A DNA stretch of 64,000 nt from CAYUET01 sp964443875 (GCA_964443875.1 CAYUET010000010.1:36005-100004); one strand, 5' to 3'. Positions 53,145 to 62,691 are shown, counted from the stretch's first letter. Notes: generated by a model from the sequence alone, not told the origin. Numbers and translations: made by a program.

Positions 53145-53208
53145 TAAAAGGTACTGTTCCTTATGGTAAGATAAGTAATATTCAAGAATATAAAAAAGGG
53201 GAGATTGA

Positions 53209-54126
53209 ATGAAAAAGGCAGCTTTAAGTATTTTAGGATTGCTTTTGATTTCAGCTGGCACGATCTGGGCTGAAGAGAATTTTGAAGGCCTGGAACTCTG
53301 GTACAGCGGCGGTTATACGGATACGGATGTCACTTTCCAGGAAAGCAATCCCGGCTATTCAAGATCGAAGGTGGAATTTGAATCCAAAGGGGCTTATTAT
53401 CTCGGAGGCGGTTTACGCTATCAGTTTCTGAACTCCGATCTTCCGAAGCTTTCCATGACCCTGGAAGGTTTTGTCAGCCGTTCTACGGATGGGACTTCGA
53501 AAGATTCCGACTGGCATGTCTCTTCCAATGATCTTTTGATTTATTCTGAATCCGATGAAGAGGCAGACTCGGATTCCATAGATTTTAATTTCGGCTGGAA
53601 AATGCTGGATGCGGCCAACGGGGTTGAAAAACTGGATTTCTTGATAGGGTATTTTCAGGACACTTATGATTTTAAAGTCAGTAATGTGAATACCCAGGTC
53701 TGGAATTATGCGTTAGTCAATGAGGTTTATCTGGGACATGCTTCCAGTTATGAAGCCGATTTCAGAGGTTTTTATTTCGGACTTGATAATGCTCTGAATT
53801 TTTTCAACAACAAATTGCGGATTAATGCGTCCATCAAGTATATTCCCAATTTAAGAGGGGAAGGAGACGCAAAATGGGAAGCGAGAAACCTGCAATTCCA
53901 CCAGGACGGGGACGGGGATGGCTACAAGGCTGCTCTTGGAGTAACGGTGAAACCTTTTGAAGGCTGGGCCTTCGGAATTAAAGTAACAAAAACGGATTTA
54001 GAAGTGGATGGCGATGTGGATAATACCTATATTGATGCAACCTGGAATGATCTGGGAGTTAACGATCTGGACTATCTCAAGGCAGAGGGGATCAGGACAG
54101 AAGGCCGCATCAGTTACCAGTTTTAA
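53209..54126 (+). CDS. Outer-membrane beta-barrel protein
   Basis: A 305-residue protein with a signal peptide (ending WAEE, cleavage near AGTIWA) followed by alternating amphipathic strands. The C-terminus is ISYQF, with the terminal Phe typical of BAM-assembled barrels. Acidic loops such as SDEEADSDS may be surface-exposed or bind cations. The family is not recognised. It has its own promoter and a strong terminator, so it is expressed singly. Confidence 0.8.
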   Translation: MKKAALSILGLLLISAGTIWAEENFEGLELWYSGGYTDTDVTFQESNPGYSRSKVEFESKGAYYLGGGLRYQFLNSDLPKLSMTLEGFVSRSTDGTSKDSDWHVSSNDLLIYSESDEEADSDSIDFNFGWKMLDAANGVEKLDFLIGYFQDTYDFKVSNVNTQVWNYALVNEVYLGHASSYEADFRGFYFGLDNALNFFNNKLRINASIKYIPNLRGEGDAKWEARNLQFHQDGDGDGYKAALGVTVKPFEGWAFGIKVTKTDLEVDGDVDNTYIDATWNDLGVNDLDYLKAEGIRTEGRISYQF

Positions 54127-54157
54127 CTCTTCGCATTACACAAAATGACAATGACCC

Positions 54158-54190
54158 TAAGCCCCGCTTAAACACGGGGCTTATTTTTTT
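54158..54190 (+). terminator. Rho-independent terminator after barrel gene
   Basis: TAAGCCCCG and CGGGGCTTA form a perfect 9-bp stem with an 8-nt loop, followed by seven T residues. Confidence 0.92.
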
Positions 54191-54202
54191 AAGGATTGAA
54201 AA

Positions 54203-55408
54203 ATGATTATTGAAACCATTGCAGACACCCAGGTGCTTTTTCAGAGAAATTCTTCTAAAATTGTGAACATTCAGATCCTGACCGATATCGGGAGCTCGGA
54301 TGAAAGCAAAGATGAATACGGCGCCGCTCATTTTCTGGAACACATGTTTTTTAAAGGCACTCAGAAAAGGGATTCCAAAAGGATCAACCGGGATGCCGAC
54401 CTGATGGGAGCAAAGGTGAATGCGTGGACATGGCATGATCAGACCAATTATTATCTGAGTGTGATGGAGGAAAATTTTGAAAAGGGCTTTGAGTTATTGT
54501 CCGACATTTACCTGAACGCCTCTTTCCCTGAAGACGAGATGGAAAAGGAGCGCACGGTCATCCTTTCTGAGATCCGCCGCTATGAGGATGATCCCTCCAC
54601 CTATATTTCGGATATCTGCGTGGATCATTACTGCAGAAACGGAGTTGCCCATAAGGTGAGCGGAACCGTGGAGACGGTTTCAAAACTTACCCGCAAACAG
54701 CTTCTGGATTTCAAAAACAGATACTATGGGGGCGGAAATGTTCTCATCAGTATTGTCGGCGATGTGGAATGGATCCGGGTGAAGGACCTGATTCAGAAAT
54801 ATTTTAAAAACAAGCCCAGTGAAAAGCCTGCCCTTCTTCTTCCAGGAGAATACACCCCCGGATACTTTTTGAAACGCAAAGCGGATCTTCAGGAGGCTCA
54901 GTACCAGCTTTTATATCCGGCGCTTCCTTATGAGCATCCGGAATCTTCCCTGCAGGCCGTCATGAGTTTTGTTCTTGGCGGAAACGCCTCTGCTTTCTTA
55001 TTTGAAAGAATCCGTGAGGAGCTTGGACTGTGTTATGGCATCTATTCCCGGGTAAACCGTTTTGAAGGGTTTAATTATCTGGAAATCAGCACAGGGTGCT
55101 CGGAAAAGGATCTGGATTATCTTCATTCCGAGGTGCTGAAAATCATTGAGAAAGTGAAGACCGATAAAATTGATGAAGAGCGTCTCAATATGGTCAAAGC
55201 CTCCATGCTCAGCAGTCTTTATATGGGCATAGAAAGCTCCTCAGGACTGAATTCCTTTCTGGCAATGGGATACATCAAGGGAGAGAGAGGGGATATGCTT
55301 GAAAAGCGTGTTCAGGAAATCAAAGCAGCCACGGCTGAACAGATCCGCGACATGGCCGCTCGCTCCTTTAGTGTAGAACCTTTAAGAGCTGAATTACGGA
55401 CCATATAA
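54203..55408 (+). CDS. M16-family zinc metallopeptidase
   Basis: A 401-residue processing-peptidase-like protein. The inverted zinc motif HFLEH at 43-47 is complete, with the distal Glu in ERTVILSEIRRYEDDP. The C-terminal half is the second, inactive M16 domain (EELGLCYGIYSRVNRFEGF). There is no signal peptide, so it is cytosolic. Such proteins degrade or mature peptides; the substrate is unknown. Confidence 0.93.
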   Translation: MIIETIADTQVLFQRNSSKIVNIQILTDIGSSDESKDEYGAAHFLEHMFFKGTQKRDSKRINRDADLMGAKVNAWTWHDQTNYYLSVMEENFEKGFELLSDIYLNASFPEDEMEKERTVILSEIRRYEDDPSTYISDICVDHYCRNGVAHKVSGTVETVSKLTRKQLLDFKNRYYGGGNVLISIVGDVEWIRVKDLIQKYFKNKPSEKPALLLPGEYTPGYFLKRKADLQEAQYQLLYPALPYEHPESSLQAVMSFVLGGNASAFLFERIREELGLCYGIYSRVNRFEGFNYLEISTGCSEKDLDYLHSEVLKIIEKVKTDKIDEERLNMVKASMLSSLYMGIESSSGLNSFLAMGYIKGERGDMLEKRVQEIKAATAEQIRDMAARSFSVEPLRAELRTI

Positions 55409-55414
55409 ATTTTC

Positions 55415-55987
55415 TTATTTAAAATTCGTGATATCATCCTTGAGGGTTTCCGAATTCCCGGTTTTTTCGTCTGGCCCGCAGGAAAACAGATCAAAGTTAT
55501 TCCAAGGCCAGTTCTGGTTGTATTTGGTGCCTGTGTCGGAAACATAAGCCCTGGAAGCGTAAGAATCCATTTCATCAATGGGGCCGTAGTAATAATAAAT
55601 TCTGTTTCCCCAGCCGTCGCAAAAATAATAGTTTCCCTTTTCCTCCTGCAGGGTTTTCTCCTCGATTAAATCGGGAATACTGAGACAGGGTTTATCTGTG
55701 ATGTTTTCCACAACCACTCCCCTGAAATTTTTAATTTCCCAGTTCCGTCTGGAAAGGGCTTCATAAAGTTTGCTCTGGGCGTCGAGATTCTTAATGGCAG
55801 GAAAAGAGCCGGTGATGTTTTTATAGATCTGAAGTCCCTGGGTGAGAATGGAAAAGGTCTGGCCTGTCTTTACCGCGCGGACCCTGCTTTTGATTTTACC
55901 AATGATGCCTGCGGTTAAAGCCATGAGGATACCGATAATGGTGATGCAGACAAGAAGTTCTATCAGGGAGAAGGCTTTTTGGTTCAT
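55415..55987 (-). CDS. Type IV/type II secretion pseudopilin
   Basis: A 190-residue protein with a prepilin start: a five-residue leader NQKA before FSLIELLVCITIIGILMAL, with Glu at +5. Ala replaces the usual Gly at -1, which prepilin peptidases tolerate. The globular part resembles GspG/PulG-like pseudopilins but with several cysteines and an Asn/Trp-rich end. It is isolated from other secretion genes and convergent with the M16 gene at a 6-bp gap. Confidence 0.85.
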   Translation of the reverse strand: MNQKAFSLIELLVCITIIGILMALTAGIIGKIKSRVRAVKTGQTFSILTQGLQIYKNITGSFPAIKNLDAQSKLYEALSRRNWEIKNFRGVVVENITDKPCLSIPDLIEEKTLQEEKGNYYFCDGWGNRIYYYYGPIDEMDSYASRAYVSDTGTKYNQNWPWNNFDLFSCGPDEKTGNSETLKDDITNFK

Positions 55988-56035
55988 TCGTTACCCTTTC
56001 TGAAGACTTGAAAGAACTGATAAAATTTTCTTCTA

Positions 56036-56064
56036 TTGACTCGGCAAATAAGATAGACTAATCC
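56036..56064 (+). promoter_or_regulatory. Promoter of guaB
   Basis: TTGACT and TAATCC are spaced by 17 nt, about 60 nt upstream of the guaB start, in the gap with the divergent pseudopilin gene. Confidence 0.45.
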
Positions 56065-56121
56065 CTTTACAGAATCAATCGCTTATTATCTTAGAATTTA
56101 TGTTAAGAGGAGAATTCACCC

Positions 56122-57612
56122 ATGGACGGTTTATCTGCAGAAGAATTATTTAAACCGGGAGTCGGCCTGACTTACCAGGACATCTTGTTTTTGCCGGGGT
56201 ACATCGATTTTGCTGCAAATGATGTTGATTTAAGCACTCAGCTGACCCGGGATATTACACTGCGCTGTCCTATTGCCTCCTCCCCCATGGATACGGTGAC
56301 AGAGGCTGACATGGCTATTAAAATGGCGCTTCTGGGAGGGATCGGGTTCATTCACTGTAATAATTCCATCGAAGAACAGGCCAATATGGTCAAAAAAGTA
56401 AAACGATATAAAAACGGATTTATTTCAGATCCCATCTGTATTGCCCCCAATCTCCTGATCCGGGATATGGATGATATCCGTAACAAGCATAATTTTAACA
56501 GTTTTCCGGTAACCGAAACCGGAAAAGTCGGATCAAAACTTTTAGGTCTTGTGACCAAAAGCGATATTGATCTGGAAGCGAACCGCAATCTTTCGATCAG
56601 CCAGATCATGACGAAGGAATTGATTGTGGTTCAGGAAGGAGTGAGCCTTTCTGAAGCCAATGCCATTTTAAAAGAATGTAAAAAGGGAAAGCTTCCTGTA
56701 GTGGATAAAGCCGGAAATCTGGTGGCCATGGTCTCCAGGGGCGATATCAAAAAGAATCAGGAATTTCCTCTGGCTTCAAAATCCATCCGGAATAAACAGC
56801 TGATGGTCGGGGCTTCTGTTTCCACGCACCCCGGGGACCGGGAAAGGCTTGAAGCTCTTTATGCAGAGGGTCTGGATATTGTCATTATTGATTCCGCCCA
56901 GGGTTTTTCCACTTTTCAGATCGATTTTATCCGCTATATCAAACAAAAATATTCTTCTCTGCAGGTGATCGGCGGAAATGTGGTGACTTCCACTCAGGCC
57001 GAAGGGCTTATTCAGGCCGGGGCTGACGGGCTTCGGATCGGAATGGGGCCGGGTTCCATTTGTACGACCCAGGAAACAATGGCCTGCGGACGTGCCCAGG
57101 GAACAGCCGTTTACCAGACCGCCAAACTCGGCCGGAAATACGGAATCCCGGTGATTGCGGATGGCGGAATCAGCACGATTGGGGATCTCGTGAAAGCCCT
57201 GACTCTGGGGGCCGGGGTCGGCATGATGGGAAGTCTTCTGGCAGGGACAGATGAAGCCCCTGGGGAATTTTATTACCGTAATGGCGTAAGACTCAAACAT
57301 TACCGGGGAATGGCCTCAGCGGATGCCCTGAAGCGCAGCGGAGGGGCCAGACGGTATATGTCGGAGGATTCCAATATTAAAGTGGCGCAGGGAGTATCCG
57401 GATCTGTGGTGGCCCGCGGATCCTTGTTGTCTTTTATCCCTTATATTATTCAGGGTGTAAGGCAGGCCTTTCAGGATTTAGGGGTCAAGAGCATCAGAGA
57501 TGCCCATAAAGCGCTGGCCAGCGGGAATATACGCATGGAAAAACGCTCTCCCTCTGCCCAGATTGAAGGAAAGGTTCATAATCTTTATGATTTTGAAAAT
57601 CCGGTGATCTGA
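56122..57612 (+). CDS. guaB: Inosine-5'-monophosphate dehydrogenase
   Basis: Oxidises IMP to XMP for guanine nucleotide synthesis. The 496-residue protein has the TIM-barrel with a CBS pair inserted at about 100-215. The catalytic cysteine is C314 in GPGSICTTQE, where the usual Arg after TT is Gln. The GGIST, MMGSLLAG and C-terminal flap regions are normal. Length and CBS domains favour IMPDH over GMP reductase. Confidence 0.95.
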   Translation: MDGLSAEELFKPGVGLTYQDILFLPGYIDFAANDVDLSTQLTRDITLRCPIASSPMDTVTEADMAIKMALLGGIGFIHCNNSIEEQANMVKKVKRYKNGFISDPICIAPNLLIRDMDDIRNKHNFNSFPVTETGKVGSKLLGLVTKSDIDLEANRNLSISQIMTKELIVVQEGVSLSEANAILKECKKGKLPVVDKAGNLVAMVSRGDIKKNQEFPLASKSIRNKQLMVGASVSTHPGDRERLEALYAEGLDIVIIDSAQGFSTFQIDFIRYIKQKYSSLQVIGGNVVTSTQAEGLIQAGADGLRIGMGPGSICTTQETMACGRAQGTAVYQTAKLGRKYGIPVIADGGISTIGDLVKALTLGAGVGMMGSLLAGTDEAPGEFYYRNGVRLKHYRGMASADALKRSGGARRYMSEDSNIKVAQGVSGSVVARGSLLSFIPYIIQGVRQAFQDLGVKSIRDAHKALASGNIRMEKRSPSAQIEGKVHNLYDFENPVI

Positions 57613-57655
57613 AGGCCGCAGAATATCGGAATTAAGAAAGACTTAGATTTTCTGG

Positions 57656-57683
57656 TTGACCAGGTGGTTAAAAATTGTATAAA
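57656..57683 (+). promoter_or_regulatory. Promoter of tRNA-Leu(GAG)
   Basis: TTGACC and TATAAA are spaced by 16 nt, ending 14 nt before the mature tRNA. Confidence 0.6.
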
Positions 57684-57697
57684 AAAACGTCCTTATC

Positions 57698-57781
57698 GCT
57701 GGGATGGTGAAATTGGCAGACACGCAAGCTTGAGGTGCTTGTGGGAGCAATCTCGTGTGGGTTCGAGTCCCACTTCCAGCA
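57698..57781 (+). tRNA. tRNA-Leu (GAG)
   Basis: Cloverleaf of 84 nt. GCTGGGA pairs with TTCCAGC (with wobble and mismatch at the base), and the discriminator is A. The stem CAAGC/GCTTG holds the loop TTGAGGT, giving GAG. A long variable arm and the GGTTCGAGTCC T-arm are present. The 3' CCA is not encoded. Confidence 0.96.
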
Positions 57782-57858
57782 TTTTGTTCCCTTCAGGGAA
57801 AAAATCATAAGGTTACGCTTCAGGGGATTTCAACGGTTAGAAAGCAGACAGGTGTTGA

Positions 57859-58563
57859 ATGCAGGTGGTTCTCGTAAAACATAGAGATTACGGTAATGTT
57901 CAGTGCTATGATCCCGTAGACAAAGAATACAAACGCGGTGAGCTGGTCATCATTGACGAAGAAAAAAACCGGGACTATGGAACTGTCGTCAAAGGAAACC
58001 ATGAACCCGAGCTTCCGGTTCCGTCCGCTCTTTTAAAGATTGTCAGGGCGGTCAATCCCTTTGATCAGAAAAAAATTGAAGAAAACACATTCAGGGAGAA
58101 AAAGGCTTTTAAATTCTGCCTGGAAAGTATCCGCAGACGAACCCTTCCCATGAATCTTGTCGGGGTTGAATATTCTTTTGACCGTAAAAAATTAAAGTTC
58201 ATGTTTACCTCTGCCAAAAAGGTTGATTTCCGCGAGCTGGTGAAAGAACTGGTGGAGGAATTTAAAATCGGGGTGGAGCTTCGTCAAATCGGAGTCCGCG
58301 ATGCGGCTAAAATCCTGGGCGGGCTTGGGGTTTGCGGACTTATGGTCTGCTGCCATAAACATCTCGGTAAGTTCGAAACCGTGAATCTGAAAATGGCCCG
58401 TGCTCAGAATATTCTTTCCAGCCCGGATAAAATTTCAGGATCCTGCGGGCGTTTGCGCTGCTGCCTTCGTTATGAACTGGATGATTATGCGCAGAAATCC
58501 TGCATGTCGTGCGGAAGCGCTGAAGGACATGACGAGGAAGAAAGCGAACACGAAGGATCATGA
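57859..58563 (+). CDS. PSP1/RicT (YaaT) domain protein
   Basis: A 234-residue protein of the PSP1 C-terminal domain family. Typical segments are KFMFTSAKKVDFRELVKEL, IGVRDAAKILGGLGVCG and SGSCGRLRCCLRYE, with a cluster of cysteines (CG, CC, CGRLRCC, CMSC). In Bacillus, YaaT/RicT joins an Fe-S complex influencing phosphorelay and RNA processing. It overlaps tatD (ATGA), a neighbourhood also seen near holB/tmk in Firmicutes, although those genes lie elsewhere here. Confidence 0.9.
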   Translation: MQVVLVKHRDYGNVQCYDPVDKEYKRGELVIIDEEKNRDYGTVVKGNHEPELPVPSALLKIVRAVNPFDQKKIEENTFREKKAFKFCLESIRRRTLPMNLVGVEYSFDRKKLKFMFTSAKKVDFRELVKELVEEFKIGVELRQIGVRDAAKILGGLGVCGLMVCCHKHLGKFETVNLKMARAQNILSSPDKISGSCGRLRCCLRYELDDYAQKSCMSCGSAEGHDEEESEHEGS

Positions 58564-59351
58564 GCCTTTGTTATGCGGATAGCCATGCTCATCTGCATGA
58601 TCAAAAATTTGATCCGGACAGAGAATTGATCATTCATTCCCTGCGTGAAAAGGACGTGCGTTATACGGTCATTGTCGCCGAGGATCTCAAGACCTCTCAT
58701 GAAGTTTTATCTCTCAGTGAAAAATTTCCGGATATCCTTCTGCCTGCGTTGGGATGTCATCCTCATCACGCTGCTGAATGGAAAGAGGGGGACCTTGCCG
58801 GATTTGAAAAATTAATTTCAAAGCCGGAGGTTGTGGGGGTGGGCGAAATCGGCCTTGACTATCATTATGATTTTTCTCCGAAAGACGCTCAAAAAAAAGT
58901 TTTCCGCCTGTTTTTAGAACTCGCCCAAAAAGTTCATAAACCTGTTATTATTCACAATCGGAAGAGCGAAGAGGACATGTTCCGGATTTTAAATGAAGTG
59001 GCTTCATCTTATCAGGGAGTCATTCATTGTTTTGATTCCACGGTAGATTCAGCCAGAGTCTTTCTGGATATGGGATTTATGATTTCTTTTTCGGGGCTGG
59101 TCACTTTTGATAAGACCGGAAGACTTAAAGAAGCCGTTGAATTTGTGCCTATAGACAGGATGCTGATTGAAACGGATTCGCCTTATCTTGCGCCTCACCC
59201 TTTCAGAGGAAAAAGAAATGAACCCTCCCATGTGGCGAGGGTCGCTGAAAAAATTGCGGAAATAAAAAAATGCCCTTTGGAAACCGTTGCGGAGAAAACC
59301 CTATCCAACACCCTGTCACTTTTTAATAAGGCTTATAGTTTAAACCGCTGA
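58560..59351 (+). CDS. tatD: TatD-family metal-dependent hydrolase
   Basis: A 263-residue TIM-barrel DNase. Metal ligands are visible in DSHAHLH, VGVGEIGLDYHY, HNRKSEED, HCFD and ETDSPYLAP. Members act as 3'-5' exonucleases or D-aminoacyl-tRNA-like hydrolases. It is coupled to the PSP1 gene. Its last 19 bases overlap the end of the convergent chemoreceptor gene. Confidence 0.94.
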   Translation: MSLCYADSHAHLHDQKFDPDRELIIHSLREKDVRYTVIVAEDLKTSHEVLSLSEKFPDILLPALGCHPHHAAEWKEGDLAGFEKLISKPEVVGVGEIGLDYHYDFSPKDAQKKVFRLFLELAQKVHKPVIIHNRKSEEDMFRILNEVASSYQGVIHCFDSTVDSARVFLDMGFMISFSGLVTFDKTGRLKEAVEFVPIDRMLIETDSPYLAPHPFRGKRNEPSHVARVAEKIAEIKKCPLETVAEKTLSNTLSLFNKAYSLNR

Positions 59352-61009
59352 ATAATGGCTTTAAGGGCGTCGGCTGTTTTAGACAGATCAAAGGATTTAT
59401 TTTTCATTCCTTCAATACCATTGGCTGTATTTTTGGCCGCATCATGAATGTTATTCACATTGGTGCTGATTTCTGTGAGCTGCAGCGCGGATTGCGTAAT
59501 TTCATCACGGATATGCGTACTTTTGGAATCAATGAAGGAAATAGACTTAGTGATTTCAGACATGGAGGCCGAATGTTCTTCCACGGCACTCACAATAACA
59601 TGACTGAAATCATCAATTTTTTTAATAATCTCAGCAACCGACTGAAGGGCGTTGATGGATTCTTTGGAACAAGTCTGAACAGCTTCAATCTGTGAGCTGA
59701 TATCATGCGTGGCTTCCGTTGTCTGCTTGGAAAGCTCTTTGACTTCATTGGCAACAACAGCAAACCCTTTTCCCGCTTCTCCGGCAGAAGCGGCCTCTAT
59801 GCGCGCATTCAGGGCTAAAAGATTGGTCCGGTCAGCAATGTCATTGATTAATGAAACCACGGCATTGATAGCAACGGTTGCTTCTTTGAGCTTATTCATC
59901 AAGGTTTGCATGGTAAGAGTTTCTTCCCCTGCTTTTCCGGAAATGTGCATCGCCTCCTGACATTTGGAAAGAATTTCATTGAGGGATGTATTGATCTCTT
60001 TTACAGAAAGTGACATGGTGTTTAAAGAAGAAGACATTTCATTGGTCGCATGGGAAATGCTGTTGACTTTGTCTGAAAGTGTTGAAGTATTATTGCGAAC
60101 TCCTTCAGACTGTGATCTGGTTTCTTCTGCGGCTGCAGCGAAACAGGCCGACATATCCGTCAGAGTCTGGGAAAAATCAGACAAAGTCCTGGAATTGGAG
60201 AGCATCTGTTGAATAATGCTGCGCAGCGATTCTACTGTTTCGTTAAGACTGCCAGAAACTACTGAAAGTTCGTTATTTCCTTCCTCCTGAGCTTTGAGGG
60301 TCAGATCCCCATGAGCAATTTTCAGCATAATGTCTTTTAGACACAGGATGGGGGTGCGAATAGAGGCGGCAATACTCAGACTGATCCAAAGCAGGATCAT
60401 AGCCGCAATTCCCAGAATAACAAAAACAAGAATACGAAGTTTTTGGACAAAACGGTGATTTTTTTGAAAAATTTGTTCGCAATGATCATTCTGATACGTT
60501 TGCAGGTCTTTAAGTGCTTTTAGAAGAAAGGAAAGCTGTTCTTCTGCAGGCTTAAGAAAAGTAGTAGCAACCGTGAGATCCGTCGTTGCCATATCGAATA
60601 TTTTTTCCATCCATTCCCCATAGGTTTTGGCATATTGAAGGATAGAATCATAGATTTTCAACGATTCTGTCAGAGAAAGAGCAATACTCTTTTTTTGATC
60701 CGAAAGGGAAAGGGATGCTTCCTTGATGAATTTCCGGCATTCTTCCTGCTTCTGATTGATGACAGTTTCGCTGTAGCCGGTGCTGACCCAGGATAAGATC
60801 TGGTTGACACCGGCTTCAACGGAAAGAATTTTTTGTATATCCTGATTCAGGGTATTAAGCTGCTTTTGGGACTGATTCAGGTTTTCAATCGCAGCATTTT
60901 GCTTGATCGAATAGCCTAAAAACAAAAAGGCAGAAATACCCAGAAAAATTACACCTGTTATAGGTGTAATCAAAAGTTTATTTGAAATAGATAACTTTTG
61001 CAGGAGCAT
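59333..61009 (-). CDS. Methyl-accepting chemotaxis protein
   Basis: A 558-residue chemoreceptor. TM1 is at about 10-32, a helical periplasmic domain at about 33-190, TM2 at about 191-213, then HAMP and a long signalling coiled coil with the hairpin tip DIADRTNLLALNARIEAASAGEAGKGFAVVA split by conserved residues (INDIADRTNLLALNARIEAA is the tip core). The gene for an exported Cache protein lies 7 nt upstream. No CheA, CheW or flagellar genes are in this window, so the output could be motility, pili or another process. Confidence 0.95.
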   Translation of the reverse strand: MLLQKLSISNKLLITPITGVIFLGISAFLFLGYSIKQNAAIENLNQSQKQLNTLNQDIQKILSVEAGVNQILSWVSTGYSETVINQKQEECRKFIKEASLSLSDQKKSIALSLTESLKIYDSILQYAKTYGEWMEKIFDMATTDLTVATTFLKPAEEQLSFLLKALKDLQTYQNDHCEQIFQKNHRFVQKLRILVFVILGIAAMILLWISLSIAASIRTPILCLKDIMLKIAHGDLTLKAQEEGNNELSVVSGSLNETVESLRSIIQQMLSNSRTLSDFSQTLTDMSACFAAAAEETRSQSEGVRNNTSTLSDKVNSISHATNEMSSSLNTMSLSVKEINTSLNEILSKCQEAMHISGKAGEETLTMQTLMNKLKEATVAINAVVSLINDIADRTNLLALNARIEAASAGEAGKGFAVVANEVKELSKQTTEATHDISSQIEAVQTCSKESINALQSVAEIIKKIDDFSHVIVSAVEEHSASMSEITKSISFIDSKSTHIRDEITQSALQLTEISTNVNNIHDAAKNTANGIEGMKNKSFDLSKTADALKAIIQRFKL

Positions 61010-61016
61010 GGAATGA

Positions 61017-61463
61017 TTATTGTTTGTAGATGCCGCAGCAGAGGATAATATCCTCTTTCAGCATGACATAGGTTGTTTTGTTTTCAATTTTTCCTGAATC
61101 AGAATTTTTATATTTATAGTCAACCCATCCTGAGCCCTTATTTTTGGCAGTATCAACAATATCTTTTCTGAACATTTTTCCATCCACATCCGGGACATCC
61201 ATTAATTTTTTTCCAATCAGTTTTGGATTTTTAGGATGAGCCAGCATGACCGCATTCAGATCATAGGCAAAAACATAAATTTCTCCATCCACAAATTGTC
61301 CCTGGGGGTTTTCAATTTCAGACAGAGTAGCGTTTTTACCGTTAGCATCGAAGTATTGCGAAGCTTTTTGCACCATTTGTGTTGCCTTATCGGTATCTGA
61401 TTGCGCGAACAATGGAAACGTTAAAAAAAGAACGGCCACTAAACGGATTAATCCTTTTTTCAT
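61017..61463 (-). CDS. Exported single-Cache-domain protein
   Basis: A 148-residue periplasmic protein: signal peptide ending near LFAQS, then a single Cache_2-like domain with FVDGEIYVFAYDLNAVMLAHP, LIGKKLMDVPDVDGK and a GWVDYKYKN strand, as in ligand-binding regions of chemoreceptors. It is not fused to a membrane part. Its 7-nt spacing to the MCP gene suggests it binds a ligand and presents it to that receptor. A strong AAGGAG ribosome site precedes it. Confidence 0.88.
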   Translation of the reverse strand: MKKGLIRLVAVLFLTFPLFAQSDTDKATQMVQKASQYFDANGKNATLSEIENPQGQFVDGEIYVFAYDLNAVMLAHPKNPKLIGKKLMDVPDVDGKMFRKDIVDTAKNKGSGWVDYKYKNSDSGKIENKTTYVMLKEDIILCCGIYKQ

Positions 61464-61605
61464 GATTGGCTCCTTTACGGTTTATCTGCATTTAATGTTC
61501 AAAGATATTTTTATCATAAGGTGTTATGGAAAATTGTTGTTGGTTTTTTTTATATTTTAATGTATTTTTAATTTTAAATCTAACAAAAAAGGAGGGAAAG
61601 AGAAA

Positions 61606-62691
61606 ATGAGAAAAACATGTGCAGTCGTTTTCGCTCTGATCCTGGGCGGGGTGCTTTCCGCGTTTGCAGCGGAAGAAAAGGTTTCTTCAATCAAAATGAA
61701 GGGTGATTTGTTCTTACGCTATCACCACGATACTTTTGATGAAAGCACGTCAGAGGATCGCGATCGTTTCCGTCTCCGTTATCGTCTGGGTTTTGAAGGT
61801 GAAGCTTCCGAGTATGTGAAGGTAAAGGCCGGAATCGCATCAGGGTCAGGGGATCCCCGTTCCAGAATGATAACTTTTCAGGATTCCTCAAACGGGAAAT
61901 CCGTTAATCTGGATTATGCCTGCGCCAGCTATGAAGCTTATGAAGGACTGGAGGTTGTGATAGGAAAAATCCAGGGGGGAATGCCTTTCTGGAGAACCAC
62001 CCCTTTATTGTTTGACGGAGACATTAATCCCGAGGGCGTTGCCGCAAAGATGTGCATCAAGGATGATGCCTATGAACTCTTTGGGAGTGTGCTGGCGTCT
62101 GTTTTAGATGAATATGCTGATAATACCAATGATCCTTATATGATGGCCCTCCAGGCCGGAGCAAAATTTAATTTTGAAGCTTTGTTTTTAAAACTGGCAG
62201 CGACTTATTATTGGGTCACGGATGAAGCGGGAACTGCTTTTGATTATTCCTCCAAAACCAACACTCTGGCAGACGAGAAACTCGTATATGAATATGATAC
62301 GCCTGTGTTGAGCATTGAATTCGGCGGAAAAGATCTGTTTGTCCCCTATCTGGCTGTTTTTGCCGATTACGTCAATAATCCTGATCCTGATGATGAAAAT
62401 ATCGGATGGGCTACGGGATTAAAAATCGGAAATGAAAAAATCGCGGCTGAGAATGACTGGCAGGTCTTCTTTTTTTACAGACATCTTGAAAAGGATGCCT
62501 GGCTGGATATACTGCCGGATGCAGATTATCTGGGTGGAAAAACAGGGACGGAAGGATATAAGCTCGGCTTGATGTATGGGATATCGAAAAGCATGTATGT
62601 GGGGGCCAATTATCTCTTCACAGAATACATTGAAGGCGGTTCGACAGAGGAGAAGATTTTTCAGATTGATGCCAATTATAAGTTTGCATAA
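61606..62691 (+). CDS. Porin-like outer-membrane beta-barrel
   Basis: A 361-residue protein with a signal peptide (ending AFAAEE) and many alternating strands separated by acidic loops. Features such as GDLFLRYHHDTFDES, RFRLRYRLGFEGEAS and VVIGKIQGGMPFW are typical of putative porins that start with an LRYR barrel strand. It ends DANYKFA with aromatic residues near the C-terminus. The strong GGAGGG ribosome site suggests high expression. A terminator follows. Confidence 0.88.
   Translation: MRKTCAVVFALILGGVLSAFAAEEKVSSIKMKGDLFLRYHHDTFDESTSEDRDRFRLRYRLGFEGEASEYVKVKAGIASGSGDPRSRMITFQDSSNGKSVNLDYACASYEAYEGLEVVIGKIQGGMPFWRTTPLLFDGDINPEGVAAKMCIKDDAYELFGSVLASVLDEYADNTNDPYMMALQAGAKFNFEALFLKLAATYYWVTDEAGTAFDYSSKTNTLADEKLVYEYDTPVLSIEFGGKDLFVPYLAVFADYVNNPDPDDENIGWATGLKIGNEKIAAENDWQVFFFYRHLEKDAWLDILPDADYLGGKTGTEGYKLGLMYGISKSMYVGANYLFTEYIEGGSTEEKIFQIDANYKFA

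Noticed and set aside
56122..57612. GMP reductase instead of IMP dehydrogenase
   Set aside because: The length of 496 residues and the inserted CBS pair fit IMPDH; GMP reductases are about 330-350 residues without CBS.
57782..57806. Possible terminator after tRNA-Leu(GAG)
   Set aside because: The stem has a mismatch and is followed by A residues rather than T residues on the transcribed strand.
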